Assembly (NCBI GenBank): GCA_964619125.1 | Contig: CAZUCA010000006.1 | Location: 14,135 to 78,134, forward strand | Source: Owenweeksia sp964619125 | Lineage (GTDB): Bacteria > Bacteroidota > Bacteroidia > Flavobacteriales > Schleiferiaceae | Direction: 5' to 3' | DNA: 64,000 nucleotides | Part shown: positions 1 through 6,821 of the stretch, piece by piece | Layout of the letters: every line of letters begins with the position of its first letter | Numbering within the stretch: the stretch's first letter is position 1 | The notes under the pieces: generated by a model | Databases searched by the model: none | What the model was told of the DNA's origin: nothing | The model's input: only the letters and a program-made list of their open reading frames with translations | Made by a program: the position numbers and the translations under genes

Positions 1-534
1 TACCAGGTCACCCTTCTGATAGCCTTTATGCGATTCCAGGTAACGATCTGAAGCCTCGCCGATAAAACCCAATACATTGGCGCCAGCGGTGTAATTGTAA
101 TCGCGCAGAATACGCTTCTGAGGAAAGAAGCCCGGAAAGCGGTGCAACATCTCCTGAAAATAGGCATACTGTTCTTTGCTGAGCTGTTTTACAAAAATGC
201 TGGGCTTACGCCAGCTGTACTCCTTGGCTTCCGCCAGTTTTTCATCAAAGGTTTCACGGCTGATATTGAGGAGCTGGCAAAAAATTGCCGTGTCCATCAC
301 ATCCACCTGGTGTGGGACCACCATTACGTCGTAGGCCGTTTGGTTTCCTACCAACAGCTTACCCTCGCGATCATAAATCAATCCCCGACCGGGATATACT
401 TTTTCCTTCCGGATTACATTGTTTTCGGCACTGAGCTGGTAGTCTTCACGCAGTACCTGGATATAAAACAGTCGGGCGATGAAAATGAGAGCCAGGCCAA
501 TAAAGAAAAAGTAGAACAAATATTTCCTTTCCAT
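1..534 (-). CDS. mrdA: Penicillin-binding protein 2, N-terminal part (cut by window edge)
   Basis: Only the first 178 codons are present; the gene runs off the left edge. The product is the class B penicillin-binding protein that cross-links peptidoglycan in the elongasome with RodA. The reverse strand reads MERKYLFYFFFIG..., with one N-terminal membrane helix (about residues 5-22) followed by the stretch YPGRGLIYDREGKLLVGN, the usual start of the PBP dimerisation domain. The transpeptidase domain lies outside the window. The ATG lies just after the mreD stop, two codons away, so the two are surely co-transcribed. It is the last visible gene of purH-mreB-mreC-mreD-mrdA; family knowledge predicts rodA next. 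Identity is firm from the N-terminal signature and the operon. Confidence 0.9.
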   Translation of the reverse strand, partial: MERKYLFYFFFIGLALIFIARLFYIQVLREDYQLSAENNVIRKEKVYPGRGLIYDREGKLLVGNQTAYDVMVVPHQVDVMDTAIFCQLLNISRETFDEKLAEAKEYSWRKPSIFVKQLSKEQYAYFQEMLHRFPGFFPQKRILRDYNYTAGANVLGFIGEASDRYLESHKGYQKGDLV

Positions 535-537
535 GCA

Positions 538-1041
538 TCAAACCTTCTTTCTAATGTTCCAAAGGCGCCAGAGCAATATAAACAACAATGTAAAAATACT
601 GCTCAAAGTAGTGCGTGCCAACACTGTACCAAGATGACGATAGCTGTAATTTTCGATGGTAAAGAGGGTGAGGTGATGTACCAACACCCCCAGGGCGGCG
701 TAGAACATCAGGTTGCCGAAATCAAGTTTATAAATGTTGATCTCATCGAAATCTATTCCCCGTTTACGGGTGGCAAGCTTAAGTAAACCCAGGCGCAGGT
801 AGGCGAGCAGTACCGTGGCTGCAATATGCACACCGCCACTGTTTTCGAAAAGATCCATCAGCATACCGGCAATAAATGCCAGCAGTAAAACATAAACCTT
901 CGGCATTTTTACCGGCAGAAAGAGAATGAAAATAAGATAGATATAAGGATTGAGGTAGCCGGCAAAGAAGATATTGTTGAGCACCAGGATTTGCAGGGCG
1001 ATCAAAAAAACAAAGCTCAGTATTTGCTTTATCTCCTTCAT
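538..1041 (-). CDS. mreD: Rod shape-determining protein MreD
   Basis: This is a 167-residue, very hydrophobic inner-membrane protein with about five predicted helices, the normal size for MreD. MreD is part of the MreBCD-PBP2-RodA elongasome that keeps rod shape. Sequence conservation in the family is low, so the call rests on length, hydrophobicity, the PVKMPKVYVLLLAFIAGMLMD segment region typical of Bacteroidota MreD, and its place between mreC and mrdA. Its start overlaps the end of mreC by 4 bases (ATGA type), which implies translational coupling. Confidence 0.88.
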   Translation of the reverse strand: MKEIKQILSFVFLIALQILVLNNIFFAGYLNPYIYLIFILFLPVKMPKVYVLLLAFIAGMLMDLFENSGGVHIAATVLLAYLRLGLLKLATRKRGIDFDEINIYKLDFGNLMFYAALGVLVHHLTLFTIENYSYRHLGTVLARTTLSSIFTLLFILLWRLWNIRKKV

Positions 1042-1865
1042 GGCTGGGTGCTTTGTTGCAGGCGGCGGGCCTCCTTTTTCATTTTGTCGGTGATAATGTA
1101 AATGTGATTAAGGCTGGCAAAGTCTACTGCCAAACGAATCCGCACTTCGTAAAAGTTTTGGTCGTCCTGCATTTCGGCGCTCTCCACATAACCAATGGCG
1201 ATACCGGCGGGAAATACCTGGCTGCGGGCATCGGTAATAATAGTGTCACCGGGCTCAAAGCTGGCGTAGCGCGGGATATCAGTGAGGCTGGCATACCGGT
1301 AATCATTGGTGTTCCACTTTACCGGGCCAAAAAAGCCGGTTCCTTTTATTTTGCCGCTCACACTAAAGCCCGGATTTATCAGCGGTATTACGGTGGCAAA
1401 GTGGCGGCTTACATCGTTTACAATGCCAACAACGCCCTCGCTGCTGGATACACCCATGCCACTCTCAATGCCGTGCACCTTTCCCCGGTTTATCAGCATA
1501 TAATTGCGCGCTTTGCGGTAGCTCAGGTTTATCACTTCTCCTGAGAGGTAAGAGTAGCGCACGCGGTAAAGCGAATCAATGTGGGTAGAATCACTGCTGG
1601 TAAGTGGAAAGTAGGAGTCTTTGAGCAGGGACTTCAGGCGGGCATTTTCGCGCGCCAGTCGCTCGTTTTGTTCGTAAAGGTCGAAGAGCTCATCCAGCTC
1701 ATTGGTTTTTTCAAGCAGGCTGCCACTCAGCTCATTGGCCGAGTTATGAAAAACCGCCCGCTGGTAACTGCGGCTGTTGTGAATCCACACAAAAGCAATT
1801 ATTTCCAACAGGACGAAAAGCACAAAAATCCTGATGCGATATAGAAAACGAAAGAGGTTCCGCAT
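1038..1865 (-). CDS. mreC: Rod shape-determining protein MreC
   Basis: The 275-residue product is an inner-membrane, periplasm-facing scaffold of the elongasome. It has one N-terminal membrane helix (about residues 8-27), a short coiled coil (about 50-82, KTNELDELFDLYEQNERLA region) and then the beta-sandwich MreC domain, with INLSYRKARNYMLINRG and GVVGIVNDVS as typical segments. The length is normal for the family. It begins 15 bases after mreB and overlaps mreD by 4 bases, in an unbroken mre operon. Identity is supported by both domain order and context. Confidence 0.93.
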   Translation of the reverse strand: MRNLFRFLYRIRIFVLFVLLEIIAFVWIHNSRSYQRAVFHNSANELSGSLLEKTNELDELFDLYEQNERLARENARLKSLLKDSYFPLTSSDSTHIDSLYRVRYSYLSGEVINLSYRKARNYMLINRGKVHGIESGMGVSSSEGVVGIVNDVSRHFATVIPLINPGFSVSGKIKGTGFFGPVKWNTNDYRYASLTDIPRYASFEPGDTIITDARSQVFPAGIAIGYVESAEMQDDQNFYEVRIRLAVDFASLNHIYIITDKMKKEARRLQQSTQP

Positions 1866-1880
1866 TCAGGGGGGAGAGTT

Positions 1881-2906
1881 TTAGGTCATCAGGAAGTTAA
1901 ACTTGGCAATGTTCTTCAGGGCAATACCGGTGCCTCGTACTACGGCCCGCAGGGGGTCTTCGGCCACATATACCGGTAGTTCGGTTTTCATGCTTACGCG
2001 CTTGTCAAGACCGCGCAGCATTGATCCCCCACCAGCCATATAAATGCCACTGTTGTAGATGTCGGCGGCCAGCTCAGGTGGCGTCATCGACAGGGCTTCC
2101 ATAATGGCATCCTCAATGCGCATAATCGATTTGTCGAGGGCCTTGGCAATCTCCTTATAGGTTACCATAATCTGCTTGGGCTTTCCGGTAAGCAGATCAC
2201 GCCCCTGAACTGCCATATCCTCAGGTGGATTTTCAAGGTCATCAAGGGCAGAGCCGATCTGGATCTTGATTTCCTCGGCGGTGCGTTCTCCAATATAGAG
2301 GTTGTGCTGGGTGCGCATATAGTAGCTGATGTCATTGGTGAAAACGTCACCTGCCACCTTGATGGATTTGTCGGCTACAATACCGCCCAGAGCCAATACG
2401 GCAATTTCGGTGGTACCACCGCCTATATCGATAATCATATTGCCTTTGGGCTCCTGTACATCCACTCCGGTACCAATGGCAGCTGCCATCGGTTCGTGGA
2501 TGAGGTACACCTCGCGGGCACCTGCGTGCTGGGCCGAGTCTTTTACGGCTCTTTTCTCAACTTCGGTAATGCCACTGGGAATACAGATTACCATCCGCAG
2601 GGCAGCGGGGATCATTCTCTTTTTCAGGGAAGGGATACTCTTTATCATCTCACGGATCATCGCCTCTGAAGCTTCAAAATCGGCAATTACCCCATCTTTC
2701 AGGGGACGGATGGTTTTGATGTTTTCGTGAGTTTTGCCATGCATCTGGCGGGCCTGCTGGCCTACGGCGATAATCTTGCCGGTAGAGCGGTCTTTGGCCA
2801 CAATCGATGGCGCATCCACCACTACCTTATCGTTATGAATAATTAGAGTATTGGCAGTGCCTAGGTCAATGGCAATGTCTTCTCTGAAAAAGTCTAAAAA
2901 TCCCAT
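1881..2906 (-). CDS. mreB: Rod shape-determining protein MreB (actin homologue)
   Basis: This encodes a 341-residue bacterial actin that forms membrane-bound filaments and directs the elongasome. The actin-type phosphate-binding motifs are visible: DLGTANTLI near residue 14 and DIGGGTTEIAV near the middle, plus the C-terminal GGGSMLRGLD adenosine motif. The reading frame is open upstream to 3005, but I place the start at the ATG at 2906. MGFLDFFREDIAIDLG matches the usual MreB N-terminus, and the upstream frame overlaps purH. The gap from purH is only 7 bases, so purH and the mre genes may share a transcript. Confidence 0.96.
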   Translation of the reverse strand: MGFLDFFREDIAIDLGTANTLIIHNDKVVVDAPSIVAKDRSTGKIIAVGQQARQMHGKTHENIKTIRPLKDGVIADFEASEAMIREMIKSIPSLKKRMIPAALRMVICIPSGITEVEKRAVKDSAQHAGAREVYLIHEPMAAAIGTGVDVQEPKGNMIIDIGGGTTEIAVLALGGIVADKSIKVAGDVFTNDISYYMRTQHNLYIGERTAEEIKIQIGSALDDLENPPEDMAVQGRDLLTGKPKQIMVTYKEIAKALDKSIMRIEDAIMEALSMTPPELAADIYNSGIYMAGGGSMLRGLDKRVSMKTELPVYVAEDPLRAVVRGTGIALKNIAKFNFLMT

Positions 2907-2913
2907 GTAGCTT

Positions 2914-4431
2914 TTAGTGTTTAAAATGCCGGGTTCCGGTAAATACCATCGACATTTTGTGCTCATTGCAGTAATCGATCGACAGTTGGTCTTTGACCGA
3001 TCCACCTGGTTGTATCACCGCTGCGATGCCTGCTTCATCTGCAATCTCCACACAATCAGGGAAAGGGAAGAAGGCATCTGAGGCCATAACCGCACCAGCC
3101 AGGTCAAAATTAAAATTTTTGGCTTTAGTTATAGCCTGTTTTAATGCATCTACGCGTGAAGTTTGACCGGTACCACTTGCAAAAAGTTGACGATTTTTTG
3201 CTAAAACAATGGTATTGGACTTGGTATGTTTGCAAATTTTCGATGCAAAAATCAGGTCATCTTTCTGATTATCACTGGGTTCGGTAGTAGTTTTGAGCTC
3301 TAAATCTGACAAACTATCGCTTTTATGATCCCGATCCTGCACCAATAAGCCATTTAGAAGACTGCGATATTGCTTATCAGGCACTTCAAAATCCTTTAAA
3401 ATGAGGATTATGCGATTCTTTTTTTGTTGCAAAATTTTAAGGGCCTCCTCGCTATAGGAAGGTGCGATTACCAGCTCAAAGAAAATTTTGTGCATTTCCC
3501 CGGCGGTATCAGCATCCACCTCGCGGTTACTGATAATTACTCCTCCAAAGGCAGAGGTAGGATCTCCGGCCAGGGCATCTTGCCAGGCCTCAGTAAGATT
3601 TTCGCGGCTGGCCAGGCCACAGGCATTGTTGTGCTTGAGGATGGCAATGGTGGTATCTTCAAATTCCCGAATCAGGCTTACGGCCGCATCGGCATCGAGG
3701 AGGTTGTTGTAGGAGAGATCCTTGCCGTGTAGTTTTTCAAATACTTCATCCAGCTTGCCGTAAAAGGCGCCTTGCTGGTGGGGGTTTTCACCGTAGCGCA
3801 ATGTTTTGGAGGGGGCAAAGCTAAGGCTGAGGCTATCGGCATCAGTACCCATCAGGTAGGCCTGAATGGCATTGTCGTAATGTGAGGAAATGCGGAAAGC
3901 GGCGGCGGCAAAACGCTTGCGGTCCTCTTCAGTGGGGCCGCCGTTTTTCAAAATTTGAATGGCCTCGGCATAGTACTCCCGTGAGGGGATAATCCAGCTG
4001 TGTTGGTAGTTTTTCGCGGCAGCCCTGATCAGGGAAATACCGCCGATATCAATCTTCTCGATGATGTCCTGATGCGAGCCACCGCCGGCCACGGTCTCTT
4101 CAAAAGGGTAGAGGTCTACCACAATAACATCAATATTGGGAATCTCGTATTCCTGCATTTCGGCCCGGTCGCTCTCGAGCTCCCGCCGGCCCAAAATGCC
4201 GCCAAATACCTTGGGGTGAAGTGTTTTTACACGGCCACCCAATATGCTGGGGTAGCCGGTGAGGTCTTCCACCGCTTCCACCGTGTGGCCATGGTCCTCC
4301 ATAAATTTCCGGCTGCCACCGGTTGAAAGTATATTGTAACCCTTGTCAACCAGTTGAGTGACAAGATTATCCAAACCGTCTTTGTAAAAAACTGAAATTA
4401 ATGCTGTTGCGCTGCGGGAATTATTCGTCAT
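2914..4431 (-). CDS. purH: Bifunctional AICAR formyltransferase / IMP cyclohydrolase
   Basis: The product carries out the last two steps of purine synthesis, AICAR to FAICAR to IMP. The N-terminal cyclohydrolase domain (about residues 1-200) is marked by STGGSRKFMEDHG and GGRVKTLHPKVFGGIL. The formyltransferase domain shows RYGENPHQQGAFYG, KHNNACGLA and ASDAFFPFPDCVEIA. I chose the ATG at 4431 (MTNNSRSATALISVF), which gives a normal 505 residues; the frame is open up to 4476. A promoter-like TAACTTCG on this strand at 4452-4459 also favours 4431, because a start at 4476 would lie upstream of it. Bases of roughly 3180-3440 are much richer in A+T than the rest of the gene (see findings). Confidence 0.96.
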   Translation of the reverse strand: MTNNSRSATALISVFYKDGLDNLVTQLVDKGYNILSTGGSRKFMEDHGHTVEAVEDLTGYPSILGGRVKTLHPKVFGGILGRRELESDRAEMQEYEIPNIDVIVVDLYPFEETVAGGGSHQDIIEKIDIGGISLIRAAAKNYQHSWIIPSREYYAEAIQILKNGGPTEEDRKRFAAAAFRISSHYDNAIQAYLMGTDADSLSLSFAPSKTLRYGENPHQQGAFYGKLDEVFEKLHGKDLSYNNLLDADAAVSLIREFEDTTIAILKHNNACGLASRENLTEAWQDALAGDPTSAFGGVIISNREVDADTAGEMHKIFFELVIAPSYSEEALKILQQKKNRIILILKDFEVPDKQYRSLLNGLLVQDRDHKSDSLSDLELKTTTEPSDNQKDDLIFASKICKHTKSNTIVLAKNRQLFASGTGQTSRVDALKQAITKAKNFNFDLAGAVMASDAFFPFPDCVEIADEAGIAAVIQPGGSVKDQLSIDYCNEHKMSMVFTGTRHFKH

Positions 4432-4451
4432 TTCGATTGATTTGAAGCCCG

Positions 4452-4459
4452 CGAAGTTA
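4452..4459 (-). promoter_or_regulatory. Putative -7 box for purH
   Basis: On the reverse strand this reads TAACTTCG, one base off the Bacteroidota -7 consensus TAnnTTTG. It lies 20 bases before the chosen purH ATG. I do not see a clear TTTG at the expected -33 distance, so the assignment is tentative. Confidence 0.35.
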
Positions 4460-4529
4460 GCCATTTTTAAAGGCATAGAAGCTTTCGCCGCCTGCTTTTT
4501 CGGCTATATTTACACAAGTTTTCAAGACT

Positions 4530-5777
4530 ATGATTTTTTTCAGGATCCTCAAAGAAAGCCTTCAGTTTGCTATACATGCCCTGGTGGTAAATAAACTGCG
4601 CACCTTCCTCAGCCTCTTAGGGATTACCATCGGAATTTTCACCATTGTTTCGGTATTTACCGTGGTTGATTCGCTCGAGCGCAATATCCGCAACAGTGTG
4701 GCTGACCTGGGGAGTGATGTCATTTATTTGCAAAAGTGGCCCTGGGGAGCGGGGGGAGGGGAGTATCCCTGGTGGAAGTACTTTCAACGGCCGGAGCCTG
4801 GTTATCGCGAATTCAGGGAACTGGAAAAAAGACTGAGCACCGCTCAGAATGTGGCTTTCGCCTTTGGGATGAACAAAACCCTCAAATTTCGCCGCAACTC
4901 GGTAGAAAATGCCACTGTGCTGCCGGTGTCTCATCAGTATTACGACATCTGGCCCTATGAGCTGGCCGCTGGCCGCTATTTCAGTTATGCCGAGTCGAGC
5001 TCGGGCAGCCCGGTAATGGTATTGGGTGCCGAGGTGGCCGAAGGACTTTTTGGCGCCGATAGTCCTCTTGGTAAGGAAGTGAAGATGATGGGGCGCAAAT
5101 TGCGGGTGATCGGGGTTTTTAAAAAGCAGGGTAGCAGCATTGTAGGGCAGGATGTGGATGAATTTGCGGTGGTGCCCGTCAACTTTGTACGGGCCATAAT
5201 GAATGTCGAAAACCAGGATGGGGCCTTTATCATGGCGCAGGCTTATCCCAATGTGGAGATGGAAGAGCTGCAGGATGACCTGCGGGGAAAAATGCGCAGC
5301 ATCCGCAGGCTAAAACCCAAGGCTGATGACAGCTTTGCCCTCAATGAAATTTCGGTGCTTACCGCCGGCCTCGATCAGTTATTTAAAATCGTGGGAATTG
5401 CCGGTGCCTTTATTGGTGGCTTCAGTATTTTGGTGGGGGGCTTTGGTATAGCCAATATTATGTTTGTAAGTGTGCGTGAGCGCACTAATCAGATCGGTAT
5501 TCAGAAGAGTCTGGGTGCTAAAAATTACTTTATCCTGCTGCAGTTTTTACTTGAAAGTATTTTGCTTTGCCTGGTTGGCGGACTGATGGGTTTGCTGGTG
5601 ATCTATTTTTTAATGATGGCCATCAGCAAAGCGGCCGAAATTGACCTCGCTCTAAGTGCGACTAATGTTATGCAGGGAGTGGTAATATCAGTACTTATTG
5701 GTATAATCAGTGGTTTTGTACCGGCCTACCGGGCCGCGCGACTGGATCCGGTGGAAGCTATTCGCTCCGGTCAGTAA
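4530..5777 (+). CDS. ABC transporter permease, MacB/FtsX family
   Basis: This is a 415-residue inner-membrane permease of the MacB type. It has a first helix at about residues 22-45 (LRTFLSLLGITIGIFTIVSVF), a large periplasmic MacB core domain (about 50-240), and three C-terminal helices of the FtsX domain (about 280-405). The ending FVPAYRAARLDPVEAIRSG is the classic family tail. Such permeases usually work with an ATPase and often a membrane-fusion partner to act on lipoproteins, peptides or drugs, but neither partner lies nearby, so the substrate is unknown. The gene is divergent from purH and convergent with the GAF-domain gene, 18 bases apart. Confidence 0.9.
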   Translation: MIFFRILKESLQFAIHALVVNKLRTFLSLLGITIGIFTIVSVFTVVDSLERNIRNSVADLGSDVIYLQKWPWGAGGGEYPWWKYFQRPEPGYREFRELEKRLSTAQNVAFAFGMNKTLKFRRNSVENATVLPVSHQYYDIWPYELAAGRYFSYAESSSGSPVMVLGAEVAEGLFGADSPLGKEVKMMGRKLRVIGVFKKQGSSIVGQDVDEFAVVPVNFVRAIMNVENQDGAFIMAQAYPNVEMEELQDDLRGKMRSIRRLKPKADDSFALNEISVLTAGLDQLFKIVGIAGAFIGGFSILVGGFGIANIMFVSVRERTNQIGIQKSLGAKNYFILLQFLLESILLCLVGGLMGLLVIYFLMMAISKAAEIDLALSATNVMQGVVISVLIGIISGFVPAYRAARLDPVEAIRSGQ

Positions 5778-5795
5778 AGGGTATTATTCACTATT

Positions 5796-6281
5796 CTACC
5801 CGAAGAACTTCGCGTAGTGCATGCCTTCACTCAGGTGATGGTTTATTTTATCACAAACCCGGTTCAGTATACTCACTTCCTCTTCACCAAATGCGTTGAC
5901 AACATTGCTGTCAATATCCAGTTGGGCCACCAGGGTTTCTCCGTGGAAAATAGGTATTACAATTTCTGATTTTACGTCCACATTACAGGCGATGTAATTG
6001 GATTCCTCGGCCACATTTTCGGCGATATAGCTTTCACCCGAATCGGCTACTTGGCCACAAATTCCGCGGCCAAAAGGAATGAGCCGGTGCTCGGTATCAT
6101 TGCCCCAGTAGGGCCCCAGGTGAAGCAGGCGCTGCTGGTGATTCATAATATAAAAACCCACCCAGCTAAAATCAGGGTTGAAATTATTGAGAATACGACA
6201 CAGCTCTGCCAGTTTTTGCTTCAGATCCTTCTCAGCGAAAATGACGCCGTCGATTTGCGCTATTAACTCTGCTTCATTCAT
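5796..6281 (-). CDS. GAF-domain protein, free methionine-R-sulfoxide reductase-like
   Basis: This 161-residue soluble protein is a single GAF domain of the fRMsr type, an enzyme family that reduces free methionine-R-sulfoxide. Matching segments are SWVGFYIMN, LGPYWGN, IPFGRGICGQVADSGE, YIACN and SEIVIPI. Of the three redox cysteines known in the E. coli enzyme (84, 94, 118), the equivalents of 94 (Cys75) and 118 (Cys99) are present. The position of Cys84 is His65 by exact spacing. The catalytic cysteine is therefore kept but one resolving cysteine is missing. The start overlaps the stop of the kinase gene as TAATG, so the two are coupled. Confidence 0.82.
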   Translation of the reverse strand: MNEAELIAQIDGVIFAEKDLKQKLAELCRILNNFNPDFSWVGFYIMNHQQRLLHLGPYWGNDTEHRLIPFGRGICGQVADSGESYIAENVAEESNYIACNVDVKSEIVIPIFHGETLVAQLDIDSNVVNAFGEEEVSILNRVCDKINHHLSEGMHYAKFFG

Positions 6282-6646
6282 TAAAAATGGGCCACTATTT
6301 TAGGGATAAAAATGATGATTCCGATAACAAATGCTGCCACGGCAGCGAGTAATACAGCCCCGGCGGCCAGGTCTTTTACTCGTCCTGCCAGTTGATGGTG
6401 GTCCGGCGAAACCAGGTCTACCAGGTGTTCAATGGCCGAGTTGAAGGCCTCGGCAGTGAGTACCATTCCTATGCACAGGGTCACCGCAATCCATTCGAGG
6501 GTTGAAATTTCGAGCCAAAATCCCAACGCAATGGTCATTATGGCGGCGCTGGCATGCAGGCGGGCATGGTCTTCCTCACCAAAAAACCGCAACAAACCGG
6601 TGATGGCATAACCAAAGGCTTTTCTTCTGCGCTGGTAGTAATTCAT
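6281..6646 (-). CDS. dgkA: Diacylglycerol kinase family protein (DgkA type)
   Basis: The 121-residue product is a small membrane protein of the prokaryotic diacylglycerol/undecaprenol kinase family. The signature AEAFNSAIEHLVDLVS with the following KDLAAGAVLL is intact, and three membrane helices are visible. In Gram-positive bacteria members phosphorylate undecaprenol, in E. coli diacylglycerol; the substrate here cannot be read from sequence. I chose the ATG at 6646 (MNYYQRRRKAFGYA), which fits the family start; an in-frame TTG at 6664 is possible. It overlaps the next gene by one base (TAATG). Confidence 0.88.
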   Translation of the reverse strand: MNYYQRRRKAFGYAITGLLRFFGEEDHARLHASAAIMTIALGFWLEISTLEWIAVTLCIGMVLTAEAFNSAIEHLVDLVSPDHHQLAGRVKDLAAGAVLLAAVAAFVIGIIIFIPKIVAHF

Positions 6647-6821
6647 TTTGCTCAATTGATGCAATTTTAAGATTTTAATGGCTGTGTTTGTCTCATTTGC
6701 ATAAAATATATCCTACATCTTTAACTAAACCATGTTCATAAATTAAGACTTTTCCATTACCCTCCAGCTTATTAATAGCTATATTGCGGCATTGAGATAA
6801 CCCTTTTTAAATCCTTAATCC

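Noticed and set aside
142..786. Open frame on the + strand over the mrdA/mreD junction
   Set aside because: It runs antisense to two genes with clear family signatures and spans their boundary.
2907..3005. N-terminal extension of mreB
   Set aside because: The extension overlaps purH and does not fit the conserved MreB start; the ATG at 2906 gives the normal N-terminus.
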